NCBI RefSeq assembly: GCF_000741285.1
Contig: NZ_JGZE01000004.1
Location: forward strand, 124,001-188,000
Length of the DNA: 64,000 nucleotides
Source of the DNA: Bifidobacterium mongoliense DSM 21395
Lineage (GTDB): Bacteria > Actinomycetota > Actinomycetes > Actinomycetales > Bifidobacteriaceae
Direction of reading: 5' to 3'
The translations under genes were made by a program, and so were the position numbers. Below the pieces are notes generated by a model. The model was not told the DNA's origin, ran no database searches, and was given only the letters and a program-made list of their open reading frames with translations. How positions within the stretch are numbered: position 1 is the stretch's first letter; every line of letters begins with the position of its first letter. Shown in pieces: positions 27,551 to 37,689 of the stretch.

Positions 27551-29971
27551 ATGAGCACCATGAGCGTTGCATGGGATACCCCGATCTCCTCGGTGATGAC
27601 GAACCGGCGTCGTGTCGGCGCGTTGAAGGCGCTTGGCGTCATCACCCTAGGCGACGCGCTGACCTACTATCCGTTCCGGGTGACCGATCCGGTGCCGTTG
27701 GCGGGGCTGCGAGAGGCGACGGTCGGCCGGCCCATGGCCTTCGCCGCGCAGGTGCGGCAGATGCGGATCGTGCCCATGAACGCCCGACGGGGTTTCCGGC
27801 TTGAGGCCACGGTCGACGACGAGGCCTTCGCGGCCTCGCGAGGGCTGCCCGGCTCCACGGCGCAGCTGGTCTTCTTCTCCTCGAAACGTCAGTACATGCA
27901 CTGGTTGGGAGGGCGCCTTCATGTGGGCGCCCGGGTCGTGATCGCCTCCACGCCCACCGAGTTCAACGGCCGGTTGCAGTTCACGCATCCCGATCTGCTC
28001 ACCATCCCGCCGGCCGACGGCGCGACGACGTCGGGCGAGGGGGGTGCCGAGGCGGCCCCAAAGACGTACGACGCCGGTGACGAGGAACAGGCCCTGCGTC
28101 GTGTTTGTCGGCCGCGCCCCGTCTATCATGCGAACGCACGCATCTCGAGCGAGCATATCCACGAATCCATCCTGGGGTTCCTGGGGTTGTTGGGCGGGCA
28201 GACTCCAGAGGATTCGGTGGATTCGGGGAGCGGGGAGGCTCAATCCAAGCCCCTGGCCGAGCGGCTGGGCGAGGCGTTGACGGCGGTCATCCCCGACATC
28301 CTGCCCGAATCCGTACGCGACGCCCAAGGGCTGATGCACCGTTCGCAGGCCTTCGTCGCGGTCCATGACCCGCAGTCCCCGGAGGAATTTCATCGGGGCA
28401 TCGCGGCGCTGAGGTTCGAGGAGGCCTTCGTCTCGCAGACCGTGGTGCTGCAGGAGCGCACCGCATCACGGCGGTTGCTCGCGTACCAGTGCGAGGAACA
28501 GGACCTGCGCGACCGATTCATCGCATCGCTGCCGTTCGCCCTGACGGCGGGCCAGCGTGAGGTGATCGACGCCATTGCCGCGGATATGCGGCAGGGTCAT
28601 CCGATGCGCCGGCTGTTGCAGGGTGAGGTCGGTTCGGGCAAGACCGTGGTCGCGCTCGCGGCCATGATGCTGGCCGTCGGAGCGGGGCATCAGGCTGTGC
28701 TCGTGGCTCCCACCCAGGTGTTGGCCGAACAGCACCGGCATACCATCGGCGCGATGGTCGAGGCGCTGCAGGAGCAGGCGGACGTATCGATTCCGGTCAC
28801 CACGATCACCGGGGGCATGCGCTTGGCGGCCAGGCGTGCGGCGTTGGCCCAGGTCGCCAGCGGCGAGCCCGGCATCGTCATCGCCACCCACGCGGCGTTC
28901 TCCGCAAGCTTCCAGGCGCCCGAGCTCGCCCTCGTGGTCATCGACGAACAGCACCGGTTCGGCGTCGAGCAGCGAGAGACGCTGCTGGACCGGGGCGAGC
29001 GCATACCGCATCTGTTGGTCATGACGGCCACGCCGATCCCGCGCACGGCGGCCATGACATGGTTCGGGGATCTCGACATCTCCTGGCTCACCGAACTGCC
29101 CGGAGGCCGCAAACCGGTGTCCACCTTCGTCATCCCTGAGGCCGACGCCTCGCTCATGGCGCGCATGTTCACGCATCTGCGCCGTCGCATCGACGCCGGG
29201 GAGCGGGCCTACGTCGTCTGCCCGCGCATCGACGCGGACGATGAGGAGGGGTCTGATGGCGACGCGGACGATGGTTTCGTGGCCTTTGATGACAGCGAGG
29301 CGCAGGGCGGCCGTGATGACCGGGACGTCGATGGGAGCGGCGATGAGCGACCACGCGAGCCCCTGCATGCCGTCTCGGAGATCGCACAGCGCCTGGGGTC
29401 CCTGCCCCAGTTTGCAGGCGTCGGCTTCGCCACGCTGACGGGGCGCGATGATGATGCGACGAAAACGCGGGTGATGCGCGAGTTCACCGATGGCACGACC
29501 CCGGTGCTGGTGGCCACCACGGTAATCGAGGTCGGCGTGGATGTGCCGCAGGCCAGCTGCATCGTGATCTTCGACGCGGACCGTTACGGGTTGTCGCAGT
29601 TGCATCAGCTCCGTGGTCGCGTGGGCCGCGGTGGCGGTGACGCGTGGGCGTTCCTGGTCTCGCGCGCACAGGAGAACGATCTGGCCGCACAGCGGCTTGA
29701 GGTGATTCGCACCTCGTCGGATGGCGCGGTCATAGCCCAGGCCGATCTGGAGTTGCGCGGCGCCGGCGATGTGCTCGGCGATGCGCAATCCGGCGGGCAT
29801 TCCGGGCTCAAACTGCTGCGGGTGGTCAAGGATGCGAAGATCATCGCCGAAGCCCGTGACCATGCTTCGGCGGTCTTGGAGGCGGATCCGGATCTGTCCC
29901 GACATGTGCAGCTGGCCGGTGCCGTGCTCGACTTCACGCGCTGCGGCGAGGCCCAGATAGCCAGCAGCTGA
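27551..29971 (+). CDS. recG: ATP-dependent DNA helicase RecG
   Basis: The 806-residue helicase remodels stalled forks and Holliday junctions. The N-terminal wedge/OB region is recognisable (about 20-140; [31 protein letters not shown]). The helicase motifs follow: [18 protein letters not shown] (I), [13 protein letters not shown] (II), MTATPIPRT (III), [15 protein letters not shown] (V) and [10 protein letters not shown] (VI). Two acidic, Gly-rich insertions interrupt it (about residues 160-180 and 570-600). ATG 27551 is taken as the start; 27560 is equally possible and 27500 is upstream without support. rsmD follows two genes later, as in many actinobacteria. Confidence 0.95.
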   Translation: MSTMSVAWDTPISSVMTNRRRVGALKALGVITLGDALTYYPFRVTDPVPLAGLREATVGRPMAFAAQVRQMRIVPMNARRGFRLEATVDDEAFAASRGLPGSTAQLVFFSSKRQYMHWLGGRLHVGARVVIASTPTEFNGRLQFTHPDLLTIPPADGATTSGEGGAEAAPKTYDAGDEEQALRRVCRPRPVYHANARISSEHIHESILGFLGLLGGQTPEDSVDSGSGEAQSKPLAERLGEALTAVIPDILPESVRDAQGLMHRSQAFVAVHDPQSPEEFHRGIAALRFEEAFVSQTVVLQERTASRRLLAYQCEEQDLRDRFIASLPFALTAGQREVIDAIAADMRQGHPMRRLLQGEVGSGKTVVALAAMMLAVGAGHQAVLVAPTQVLAEQHRHTIGAMVEALQEQADVSIPVTTITGGMRLAARRAALAQVASGEPGIVIATHAAFSASFQAPELALVVIDEQHRFGVEQRETLLDRGERIPHLLVMTATPIPRTAAMTWFGDLDISWLTELPGGRKPVSTFVIPEADASLMARMFTHLRRRIDAGERAYVVCPRIDADDEEGSDGDADDGFVAFDDSEAQGGRDDRDVDGSGDERPREPLHAVSEIAQRLGSLPQFAGVGFATLTGRDDDATKTRVMREFTDGTTPVLVATTVIEVGVDVPQASCIVIFDADRYGLSQLHQLRGRVGRGGGDAWAFLVSRAQENDLAAQRLEVIRTSSDGAVIAQADLELRGAGDVLGDAQSGGHSGLKLLRVVKDAKIIAEARDHASAVLEADPDLSRHVQLAGAVLDFTRCGEAQIASS

Positions 29972-30024
29972 GGCGTGCGGGCGGGGAAACGCGGACAGGA
30001 GCGGACCGTGGTAGCATCGCGCGC

Positions 30025-30672
30025 ATGATGGCTTTTTCGGGTGTGCGTCGGCGTTCTACTCGCCGCTTCCTGGTGATGCTCGCTGCGGGAGGTGTGGGCG
30101 GCGTCGTGGCTCTGTCCCTCGGCATCGACGTCCCCGCGTCCCTGGTGATTGCTTGGATCGTGGCGTGTATGGCCTATCTCTCGTGGGTCTGGCTGCGCAT
30201 AGGTCGTATGAACGCCGCGGAAACGCGTGACGATGCGCAGGATGAGGAGCCCAGCCGCACCACCGCCGATCTGCTGATGATCCTATCGAGTCTCGCTTCG
30301 GTCGGCGCCGTCGTGCTGGTGCTGTTGAGAGTGAGAGCCCGCAGTGATTCCGTCACGTTCGCGGGCACACTGACATTGCTGAGCCTGCTGCTCACGTGGG
30401 CCCTGATTCATACGCTCTACACGCTGCGCTACACCAGCATGTACTACACCGAGCCGGTCGGGGGTATCGATTTCAACGGTTCCGAGCCACCTCGATACGC
30501 CGATTTCGCCTATGTGGCCTTCACCATGGGCATGACCTACCAAGTCGCCGACACCAGTCTGACAACAAGCGCAATGCGTCGGACCGCACTGGGCCACACG
30601 TTGCTCGCCTTCCTGTTCAGCACGCTGCTGCTCAGTGCGACCATCAATCTGCTCGCAGGGCTCATCATCTGA
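30025..30672 (+). CDS. DUF1345 membrane protein
   Basis: This 215-residue protein has five predicted membrane segments (about 15-35, 38-55, 85-105, 115-135, 190-212). The DUF1345 hallmark is the loop [32 protein letters not shown], recognisable here in shorter parts such as [12 protein letters not shown]. Function is unknown. TAGCAT (30012-30017) ends 7 nt before the ATG, so the transcript is probably leaderless. Confidence 0.85.
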   Translation: MMAFSGVRRRSTRRFLVMLAAGGVGGVVALSLGIDVPASLVIAWIVACMAYLSWVWLRIGRMNAAETRDDAQDEEPSRTTADLLMILSSLASVGAVVLVLLRVRARSDSVTFAGTLTLLSLLLTWALIHTLYTLRYTSMYYTEPVGGIDFNGSEPPRYADFAYVAFTMGMTYQVADTSLTTSAMRRTALGHTLLAFLFSTLLLSATINLLAGLII

Positions 30673-30815
30673 ACTCGGCGGCTATGGCGGCTATGGCGGC
30701 TATGGCAATGGTCGCCTGGTTGGTTCGGTAATGCTAAGAACAAGTGAGATGGATTTGCCCTCGTATCGCTACTGAGGTCGGAGCGTGCAATCCGATTGGC
30801 GCTACAGTGGGTGTC

Positions 30816-31385
30816 ATGCGCGTTATCTCCGGTCGATTCAAAGGTCTGTCCCTGCCCTCGGTGGGTTCCGGGACCAGACCCACCACCGATCGCACCAAGG
30901 AGGCGTTGTTCTCGCACCTTGATGCCAAGGGGCTGCTCGATGCTGCCCGTGTGCTCGACCTGTACGCGGGCACCGGAGCGTTGGGTATCGAGGCCTTGTC
31001 TCGTGGCGCTCGCGAGCTGATTGCGGTCGAAGCCTCCAGCCGGGCCGTGGCGGGGTTGAACGCGACGCTCTCGGCGTTGCGGGGTCAGCGTGGGTGGGCG
31101 CCGGGTATGGCGGCCCGGGCTCTGCGCACGCGGGCGGAGGCCTATGCACAACGGTATCGTGGCGACCCGTTCGATGTGATCTTCATCGATCCTCCCTATG
31201 CGTTGTCCAGCGAGGATTGCGAGGCCCTGCTGCGGGTGCTCGCTGCGGGCGATGCGACCCGGGAGGGCAGCGTCGTCGTCCTGGAGCGTTCGACCCGTTC
31301 CCGTGACGTGCGTATCCCGGAGGGTTGGCAGGTCGTCGACCAACGTCATTACGGCGAGACGGCCGTGTGGTTCCTCGAGGCGTGA
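30816..31385 (+). CDS. rsmD: 16S rRNA (guanine(966)-N(2))-methyltransferase
   Basis: The 189-residue SAM methyltransferase modifies G966 of 16S rRNA. It starts with RVISGRFKGLSLPSV, has TRPTTDRTKEALFSHL, motif I LDLYAGTGALGIEALSRGA and the catalytic FIDPPYAL. ATG 30816 lies 7 nt after TACAGT (30803-30808), which argues against the longer frame at 30744 and for a leaderless message. Confidence 0.95.
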   Translation: MRVISGRFKGLSLPSVGSGTRPTTDRTKEALFSHLDAKGLLDAARVLDLYAGTGALGIEALSRGARELIAVEASSRAVAGLNATLSALRGQRGWAPGMAARALRTRAEAYAQRYRGDPFDVIFIDPPYALSSEDCEALLRVLAAGDATREGSVVVLERSTRSRDVRIPEGWQVVDQRHYGETAVWFLEA

Positions 31386-31611
31386 TGATCGCCGATGCCG
31401 GGCAGTCCACCGTCTGAGGAGATGCCGACGAATGGCGGGGAAGCGGCACGGCGGTCGTCGGTGTAGCGTCATGACGAGGCTCCTCCGCAAGCGAATTCAT
31501 GGCCACGCGCTTCGGCTCATACCGTATGCTGATGATCATTGCAGACCGCATTCCTCGGGTGACGCGGATCGGGTGCAGAACCGGATAACCCAGTGAATCC
31601 AAGGAGGAACC

Positions 31612-32214
31612 ATGTCCGATTTCGTCTCCGCATTGGAGCGCCGCCATTCGCAGTATGCCATCACCGGGACGTCGAAGGTGCCCGATGCCGAGCTCGTCGA
31701 GACGATCAAACGCATCACGCTCAGCGTGCCCAGCGCCTTCAACTCGCAATCGCAACGTGTGGTGGTGCTGTTCGGCGCCGATCATGCCAGGCTATGGAAT
31801 ATCGTCAAGGACGCCTTGCGCGACGTGGCCGCCGATGAGGAGGCGTTTGCCAAGACCCAGGCCAAGATCGATGCGTTCGCCGCCGGCCATGGCACCGTCC
31901 TGTTCTTCGACGACACAGCCGTGACCACGGACCTGGGGGTGCGCTTCCCACTGTACGCCGAGCATTTCCCCTCGTATGCCGAGCAGTCCAACGGTATGCT
32001 GCAACTGGCGGTCTGGACTGCGTTGTCAGAGCGCGGGCTGGGCGCCTCGCTGCAACATTACCATCCGTTGATCGACGCGGCGGTACGCCGGGACTTCGCC
32101 CTGCCCGCAACCTGGAGTCTCATGGCACAGATGCCATTCGGCGATGTCGTGCGACCGGCTGAGTCCTCGGAGCGCATCGATGCCGACGAGCGGGTCAGGG
32201 TTCTGGGGCTCTAA
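31612..32214 (+). CDS. Nitroreductase-family flavoprotein
   Basis: This 200-residue protein belongs to the small FMN-dependent nitroreductase-like group: SALERRHSQYAITG at the N-terminus (RRS/T-type FMN site), LSVPSAFNSQSQRVVVLFG, and LAVWTALSERGLGASLQHYHPL. It would reduce quinones or nitro compounds with NAD(P)H. A strong AAGGAGG site precedes ATG 31612. It stands alone and converges on trmD; the 225 bp before it hold no recognisable element. Confidence 0.88.
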   Translation: MSDFVSALERRHSQYAITGTSKVPDAELVETIKRITLSVPSAFNSQSQRVVVLFGADHARLWNIVKDALRDVAADEEAFAKTQAKIDAFAAGHGTVLFFDDTAVTTDLGVRFPLYAEHFPSYAEQSNGMLQLAVWTALSERGLGASLQHYHPLIDAAVRRDFALPATWSLMAQMPFGDVVRPAESSERIDADERVRVLGL

Positions 32215-32241
32215 AGACGCATCGGCCGATGGGGTTGCGCG

Positions 32242-33168
32242 TTACCGGTCCAAGCGCCGGGGGTGCGAGCCCGACACCTCCCACCCCAAGGTCATGAGCG
32301 TCTTGCGGTCGGCCTTGTCCAGTCGGCCGCAGTCGAGCGCCGAGATGAGATCGGGGCGTATGCGGGCCGTGCGTTCCAGCGCCTCGTCGCGCCGGAAGCG
32401 GTCCACCTTGGCGTGGTCTCCGCTCAGCAGCACATCGGGTACGGCCAAGGAACGCCATACGGCCGGCTTCGTGTACTGCCGGTGTTCCAGCAGGGCATCA
32501 CCCCCGGTGTAGGATTCCTCCACGATGGATTCCGGATTGCCCATGAATCCGGGCAGCAGCCGTGTGATCGCCTCGAGCATGACGGATACGGCGACTTCGC
32601 CGCCGTTGAGCACGTAGTCGCCGATGGAGTATTCACGCACGTCGACCCCCTGTGCGCGGTAGTACTCGGGGATGCGGGCATCGTAGCCCTCGTACCGTCC
32701 GCAGGCGAAGACCAGATGCTCGGCGTGCGAAAGCTCGGTGGCGTCCCGTTGGGTGAACAAGGGCGCCGAAGGATTGGGGAAGATCAGCGTGGAGTGCCGC
32801 GTGAGGCTGGTGGTGCTGGGTTGTGTGAGCGCGGATTCAGTGGTGGCGGATTGGGTGCTCGCCGATTGGGTGGCGGTGCCCACATGCGTCGTGTTGGCAT
32901 GGTCGGCGCAGTCGTCGCCGGTGATATTGCCTGATGTGCCAGACCCCAGCAGCTCATCGAGGCATGCGCCCCACACCTCGGGCTTCATCACCATGCCGGC
33001 TCCTCCGCCCACCGGAGTGTCATCCACGGAGTGATGGACGTCGTGGGTCCAGTCGCGCAGGTTGTGCGCGGCGATGCGCACCAGGCCGTGCTCCTGCGCT
33101 TTGCCCAGCAGGGAGAGGCCCAGCACGTCGAAATACTCGGGGAATACGCTGACGATATCGATATCCAT
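32242..33168 (-). CDS. trmD: tRNA (guanine(37)-N(1))-methyltransferase with a repeat insertion
   Basis: TrmD methylates G37 of tRNA to prevent frameshifting. The knot fold is intact: MDIDIVSVFPEYFD, DDTPVGGGAGMVMKPE, LVFACGRYEGYDARI, YSIGDYVLNGGEVA and ESYTGGDALLEHRQYTKP. At 308 residues it is some 50 longer than usual, because residues about 75-125 form a Ser/Thr/Ala/Gln-rich insertion encoded by 15-bp tandem repeats (32831-32875). It is last in the rpsP-khpA-rimM-trmD operon, 149 bp after rimM. Confidence 0.95.
   Translation of the reverse strand: MDIDIVSVFPEYFDVLGLSLLGKAQEHGLVRIAAHNLRDWTHDVHHSVDDTPVGGGAGMVMKPEVWGACLDELLGSGTSGNITGDDCADHANTTHVGTATQSASTQSATTESALTQPSTTSLTRHSTLIFPNPSAPLFTQRDATELSHAEHLVFACGRYEGYDARIPEYYRAQGVDVREYSIGDYVLNGGEVAVSVMLEAITRLLPGFMGNPESIVEESYTGGDALLEHRQYTKPAVWRSLAVPDVLLSGDHAKVDRFRRDEALERTARIRPDLISALDCGRLDKADRKTLMTLGWEVSGSHPRRLDR
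32831..32875 (+). repeat. 15-bp tandem repeat inside trmD
   Basis: Three in-frame 15-bp units (32831, 32846, 32861) encode five-residue repeats of the type ATQSA/STQSA/TTESA on the minus strand, in the TrmD insertion. Confidence 0.8.
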
Positions 33169-33317
33169 AAGGCACCACCCTACGGCAGCGTCAGGTCAGC
33201 CCTGCCGTACGTGTCACTGCCTGTCCCGCTGCGCATCGGGTCGGCTCGTGTCCGCTGCCACGCCGGCCGGTCCCAACGGTCCCAACGGGCGCGACGGCCA
33301 AGGAGGGACGCCGGGCG

Positions 33318-33920
33318 TCAGCGGTCTGCGGGCTCGAGTCCGGGAATCAGCCCGCCGGGCGGGTCGATGGTCAGATACCGTTCGGCGAGGTTGACCGTGG
33401 GGACGATACGTTCGACGAACGGCACCAGCGCCGTCCGCGACTCCGGCGTGGCGAAGGCGTCGGACAGACGGATCTTGAGGAGCGCCTGTGCCGGTGCGGC
33501 ATCGACGTCGACGACGGTGCCCAGCACCGCCCCGTCGGGTCGGCCGGGCGTGGCGGTGCTGGCGAGCCGTGCCTCGAGGCGGATGAGGTCCTTGGGATAC
33601 CACAGTCCCTCTTCGGCCATGGCCTCGGGGTCGTCGGCCTGCCCGTACAGTTCCGTGCCGGCCAGGGCCTCGGCCCCTTCCCGGTTCGACACGCCTTCGA
33701 ACAGCAGGATCCAGCGACCTTTGAATGTGCGTGACCGCGCGACCGTATAGACGGTGGCCCCGTCCCTGGTGAACAGCCGCGAACCCGCTTCGTAGCGGTA
33801 GTCGGGTTCGTCGGTGAAGGATTGGACGGTGACCTCACCCTTGAGTCCCTGGGCCCGTCCGATACGACAGACCCTCAGCAGCCCGGGCTGCTGAGGGTCC
33901 CCATCATGAGTGCCCGCCAT
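33318..33920 (-). CDS. rimM: Ribosome maturation factor RimM
   Basis: The 200-residue protein helps assemble the 30S head. The N-terminal RimM domain shows VCRIGRAQGLKGEVTVQSFTD, ending near residue 95, and the C-terminal PRC barrel has LWYPKDLIRLEA, GTVVDVDAAPAQALLKI and ALVPFVERIVPTV. ATG 33920 lies one base after the khpA stop, so translation is coupled. The frame to 34055 lies within khpA. Confidence 0.95.
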   Translation of the reverse strand: MAGTHDGDPQQPGLLRVCRIGRAQGLKGEVTVQSFTDEPDYRYEAGSRLFTRDGATVYTVARSRTFKGRWILLFEGVSNREGAEALAGTELYGQADDPEAMAEEGLWYPKDLIRLEARLASTATPGRPDGAVLGTVVDVDAAPAQALLKIRLSDAFATPESRTALVPFVERIVPTVNLAERYLTIDPPGGLIPGLEPADR

Positions 33921-33921
33921 A

Positions 33922-34155
33922 CTACCGGCGGACATCCATGATGTCGACGCGTACCTTATGGTCGGACAACGCCTGGACCACGGTGCGGATCGCATTCGCG
34001 GTCCGGCCGCCACGGCCGATGACCCGGCCGACGTCCTCGGGGTTGACACGCACACGGAGCAGTTCGCCCCGTGGGTTCTCGTGCGATTTCACGGAGACGT
34101 CGTCGGGGAAATCAACGATGTTGCCGATCAGATGTTGTACGGCTTGCGCGAGCAT
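33922..34155 (-). CDS. khpA: KH-domain RNA-binding protein KhpA
   Basis: This 77-residue single KH domain protein has the RNA-binding loop DVGRVIGRGGRTANAIRTVV. It lies between rpsP and rimM with 1-nt gaps on both sides, the usual KhpA (YlqC) position. KhpA pairs with KhpB in other Gram-positive bacteria and influences small RNAs and cell division. Confidence 0.95.
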   Translation of the reverse strand: MLAQAVQHLIGNIVDFPDDVSVKSHENPRGELLRVRVNPEDVGRVIGRGGRTANAIRTVVQALSDHKVRVDIMDVRR

Positions 34156-34156
34156 G

Positions 34157-34588
34157 TTACTCAGCCTTGTCCTCGGCGGGAGCCTGCTCGGGCGCTTCGG
34201 CCTTGGCGGCCTTGGCTTCGGCGGCGGACTTCGCGGCCTTGATCTTCTGCGCTTCGGCCTCAACGGCTTCGACACGGGCTTCGGCGTCGGGGCCGGCCTC
34301 CGGGGTCTTGAGCGTGCCTTCGGCACCCTCGATACCCTTGAACTTCTGCCAGTCACCGGTGATCTTCAGCAGCTTGAACACTGCTGCGGAAGGCTGGGCG
34401 CCAACTCCCAGCCAGTACTGTGCGCGCTCGGAATCGATCTGGATCAGCGACGGCTGCTTGTTCGGGTCGTAGATGCCGATCTCCTCGATGGACTGACCGT
34501 CGCGCTTGTTGCGCGAATCGGTGATGACCACACGGTAGAAGGCATAGAACTTCTTGCCCAGTCGCGTCAGACGAATCTTGGTTGCCAC
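34157..34588 (-). CDS. rpsP: 30S ribosomal protein S16 with C-terminal extension
   Basis: The 143-residue S16 begins at a GTG (34588) preceded by [26 protein letters not shown], then [15 protein letters not shown] and [20 protein letters not shown]. Residues past about 90 are an Ala/Lys/Glu-rich helix not present in short homologues but common in actinobacteria. It heads the operon with khpA, rimM and trmD. The upstream frame to 34696 is leader. Confidence 0.95.
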   Translation of the reverse strand: MATKIRLTRLGKKFYAFYRVVITDSRNKRDGQSIEEIGIYDPNKQPSLIQIDSERAQYWLGVGAQPSAAVFKLLKITGDWQKFKGIEGAEGTLKTPEAGPDAEARVEAVEAEAQKIKAAKSAAEAKAAKAEAPEQAPAEDKAE

Positions 34589-34714
34589 AATGGCTCTCCT
34601 TGGTATTACGGGGTGTGGATCGTAGGTCGCCGTGTGGGGCACGGTCTCCTCGAACCACGTGTTCCTCGCGGCATGCGGGTTGAGAGGGTCCCGCACCCGT
34701 GAATAACTGGGTCA

Positions 34715-34720
34715 TTATAA
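34715..34720 (-). promoter_or_regulatory. -10 element TATAAT of the rpsP operon
   Basis: A consensus TATAAT on the minus strand lies about 127 nt upstream of the rpsP GTG. A GTGACG word further upstream could act as a weak -35. Confidence 0.6.
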
Positions 34721-34832
34721 CTCGTAGGTATGGATGTGCGTCACGGCGGTCCGCGTGTGCGTCATCATGGGCTCGGCATCACGGATAGGCCTGACCTTCA
34801 CGACAGGTCTGTCCGTCGCCGCAGTCTCAACG

Positions 34833-35996
34833 TCACGACATGTGCAGCGTCGCGGTCAGCGCCAGGTGGTCGGAGCCGGGGACGGGGAACGATGAGATCT
34901 CGTCGACCACCACACCATGCCCGTCCGTGAACAGGACGTGGTCGAGCTCCAACCGTGGCCATGCGAGCCAGGAGGGGAAGGTGAGGACCCGGCCCCGTCC
35001 GCGGGCCATGGCCGCGTCACGGAAACCGGAGCGCAGCAGCCGGCGGAAGCTGGGGTGGTGGTTGGTGGAGTTGAGATCGCCCATGACCACCGCGATATCG
35101 CCGGCGCGCAGGGTCTCATGCACCGCACCCAGCCCGATGATGCCCCGAGACCAGTCGGCGCATCCCCGCATCGGCGACTTGGGATGGGCCGAGACGAACA
35201 GGATGGTGCGTTCCGGCGACGCGGCGGTGGGGCCGCTCGCCTCGGGGACCGCGTCGCCGGACATGGTCGTGGCGGTGGTGGCGGCGGATGTGTCGAGCGA
35301 AGCGCCGACCGCCATGGGCCCATCGGTGCCGGCACAGGGCCCGCCGGTGCCCGCGCTGGCTCCGCTCGCGAGGGGGACCACGATGCCGGGTGACTCCGCC
35401 GCAGGGATGTCGACGGTCATCGGCGTGCTGGCGTTGACGGGCAGCGCGGTCCAGATGCCGTTATATCCGCCGTTGTCGGTGATGTGCATGTTGCCGAGTT
35501 GGTGGCGCGGCAGCATGGCGCCCAATCCTGCGTCGTCAAGCCGCTCGATTAGACCGGCGTCCATCTCCTGCAACGCCAGCACCGCGATGTCCCGTTCGCG
35601 CACGGCATCGACGATGGCCCTGGCGTCGGCGTGACCGTACCGGCAGTTGAGCGTCATGACCCGGTACGTTGGCCGGCCCGGTACCATATCGCGACCACGG
35701 GCCGCGGCGGGGGAGCTGGGTTGCGTTCCGGACCAATCTTGTGGGCTCCATAAGTGGCGCAGATACGGCAGGTCGAAGGCGGGTGCGGCCAGCGCCAGCG
35801 CCGCCGCAATGAGCGTGAGCCACCACAGGCCCGACCAAGCAGCCAGCAGGGCCGCGACGAACCCCGGAATCCACAGGTACCGGGTGAAGGCGATCAGGTA
35901 CGGCAACGGCATATGGCCATCCGCACCCGCGGGCAACAGGCGCAGGGCCATCCATGCGGCGACAACGACGAGGAGGACGACGATGAACCAGATCAT
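34833..35996 (-). CDS. Membrane-anchored endonuclease/exonuclease/phosphatase-family protein
   Basis: This 387-residue protein has three hydrophobic segments (about 1-20, 35-55, 58-75) followed by an EEP domain facing the outside. EEP motifs are VMTLNCRYGHAD, LALQEMDA (Mg-binding Glu), FVSAHPKSP, VVMGDLNSTNHHPSF and LELDHVLFTDG, ending SDHLALTATL with the catalytic Asp-His. A Gly/Ala/Thr-rich insertion (about 205-270) interrupts the domain. The substrate may be a nucleic acid or phospholipid. ATG 35996 is chosen because GAGGAGG is correctly spaced from it and abuts the alternative ATG at 36002. It follows ffh by 37 bp. Confidence 0.8.
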   Translation of the reverse strand: MIWFIVVLLVVVAAWMALRLLPAGADGHMPLPYLIAFTRYLWIPGFVAALLAAWSGLWWLTLIAAALALAAPAFDLPYLRHLWSPQDWSGTQPSSPAAARGRDMVPGRPTYRVMTLNCRYGHADARAIVDAVRERDIAVLALQEMDAGLIERLDDAGLGAMLPRHQLGNMHITDNGGYNGIWTALPVNASTPMTVDIPAAESPGIVVPLASGASAGTGGPCAGTDGPMAVGASLDTSAATTATTMSGDAVPEASGPTAASPERTILFVSAHPKSPMRGCADWSRGIIGLGAVHETLRAGDIAVVMGDLNSTNHHPSFRRLLRSGFRDAAMARGRGRVLTFPSWLAWPRLELDHVLFTDGHGVVVDEISSFPVPGSDHLALTATLHMS

Positions 35997-36033
35997 CGGC
36001 ATCCTCCTCGTGCGTGATATGTGTCGTACACGA

Positions 36034-37689
36034 CTATCCGAACAGGCCGGACAGTCCGCCACCGAGATTCGGCGGAAGCTGCGGGCCGTCCTCCTGGCCC
36101 GGTTCCCCACCGAGGGCCTGTTGGAGCTCCGGGGGGAGTTCGGGGTGCTGGGGCCGCTTGGCGAAAGCCGAGCCGCCGGATGACGCGGTGCCCTTGCCGG
36201 CGAGCTTGTCGCGCAGCGCCCGCTCCTCGGCCTCGCGCTTCATCGGGTTGCCGGACTTGGACCGCCGCTTCTTGTTTTTGCCGCCTTTGCGCCCGCCGCC
36301 GGCTGCAGGGCCGCCGAATCCCGGGATTCCGCCCATGCCCGACTTGTTCGTCATGCGCCGCATCATCTTGGCGGCCTGTTCGAAACGCTGCAGCAGGCCG
36401 TTGACGGCGGATACGGTCGTACCCGAGCCGTAGGCGATGCGTGCCCGGCGCGAACCGTCGATGATGGAAGGCTCACGCCGTTCCGCCGGGGTCATCGAAT
36501 AGACGATCGCCTCGGTGCGGTCGATCTCGTGCTCGTCGAGCTGTTCGAGTTCCTTGCGGTGCTGTGCCATGCCCGGGATCATGCCGAGCAGGCTCTTCAT
36601 CGAGCCGAGCTTGCGCACCTGCTGCAGCTGGGCGAGGAAATCGTCGAGCCCGAAGGTGCCCTGCGACATCTTGTGGGCGGCCTCTTTGGCCTCGTCCTCG
36701 TCGAATTCGCGCTGCGCCTGTTCGATGAGGGTGAGGATATCGCCCATGTCGAGGATGCGCGAGGCCATGCGGTCGGGGTGGAAGACCTCGAAGTCCTTGA
36801 GCCCCTCGCCGTTGGAGGCGAAGAGGATGGGCTTGCCGGTCACGCTCGCCACGGAGAGCGCGGCACCGCCGCGGGCGTCGCCGTCGAGCTTGGAGAGCAC
36901 CACGCCGGTGAAGTCCACGCCGTCGTCGAAGGCCTTGGCGGTCTTCACGGCGTCCTGGCCGATCATCGCGTCGATGACGAAGAGGATCTCGTCGGGGTGC
37001 ACCGCGTCGCGGATGTCGCGCGCCTGACGCATGAGCTCCTCGTCGACGCCGAGACGTCCGGCGGTATCGACGATCACCGTGTCGTACAGCTTCGTCTTCG
37101 CCACCTCGATGGCGTCGCGTGCGACCTTCACCGGGTCGCCGGTGGTGCCCGAGGGCGAGGAGACGGCCTCGCCGCCCTCCGACTGCACGCCCTTGTCAGG
37201 CGCGTAGACCGGCACGCCGGCCCGTTCGCCGACCACCTCGAGCTGTGTGACGGCGTTCGGACGCTGCAGATCGGCCGCCACGAGCAGCGGCGTGTGCCCC
37301 GCGTCCTTGAGCCAGTACCCGAGTTTGCCCGCCAGCGTCGTCTTACCCGCGCCCTGCAGGCCGGCGAGCATGATGACGGTGGGAGGGTTCTTGGCGAACG
37401 CCAACGGCCGGTCGACCCCGGCACCCAGGATCGCGGTCAACTCGTCGTTGACGATCCGCACGACCTGCTGCGCCGGGTTCAGGGCCTGCGAGACCTCCTC
37501 ACCCAACGCGCGTTCGCGGATGCGCGCCGTGAAGGGGCGCACGACCTCGAGCGCCACATCCGCATCGAGAAGCGCACGCCGAATCTCGCGGATCGTCCCG
37601 TCGATGTCCGCTTCGGAAAGCTTGCCTTTGCTCTTGAGATGCTTGAAGGCATTCGAGAGCCGGTCTGTCAAAGAACTAAATGCTGCCAT
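36034..37689 (-). CDS. ffh: Signal recognition particle GTPase Ffh
   Basis: The 551-residue protein targets membrane proteins cotranslationally. The N domain starts FSSLTDRLSNAFKHLKSKGKL, the G domain has GLQGAGKTTLAGKLGYWL (G1), DTAGRLGVDEELM (G3) and LSKLDGDARGGAALS (G4), and the M domain includes the methionine-rich LGMIPGMAQHRKELEQ and SRRARIAYGSGTTVSAVNGLLQRFEQA. A long Gly/Lys-rich tail extends past the family core (about 450). A Gly/Ser insertion (VQSEGGEAVSSPSGTTGD) lies in the G domain. ATG 37689 is typical; a TAAACT box (37705-37700) is close upstream. Confidence 0.96.
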   Translation of the reverse strand: MAAFSSLTDRLSNAFKHLKSKGKLSEADIDGTIREIRRALLDADVALEVVRPFTARIRERALGEEVSQALNPAQQVVRIVNDELTAILGAGVDRPLAFAKNPPTVIMLAGLQGAGKTTLAGKLGYWLKDAGHTPLLVAADLQRPNAVTQLEVVGERAGVPVYAPDKGVQSEGGEAVSSPSGTTGDPVKVARDAIEVAKTKLYDTVIVDTAGRLGVDEELMRQARDIRDAVHPDEILFVIDAMIGQDAVKTAKAFDDGVDFTGVVLSKLDGDARGGAALSVASVTGKPILFASNGEGLKDFEVFHPDRMASRILDMGDILTLIEQAQREFDEDEAKEAAHKMSQGTFGLDDFLAQLQQVRKLGSMKSLLGMIPGMAQHRKELEQLDEHEIDRTEAIVYSMTPAERREPSIIDGSRRARIAYGSGTTVSAVNGLLQRFEQAAKMMRRMTNKSGMGGIPGFGGPAAGGGRKGGKNKKRRSKSGNPMKREAEERALRDKLAGKGTASSGGSAFAKRPQHPELPPELQQALGGEPGQEDGPQLPPNLGGGLSGLFG

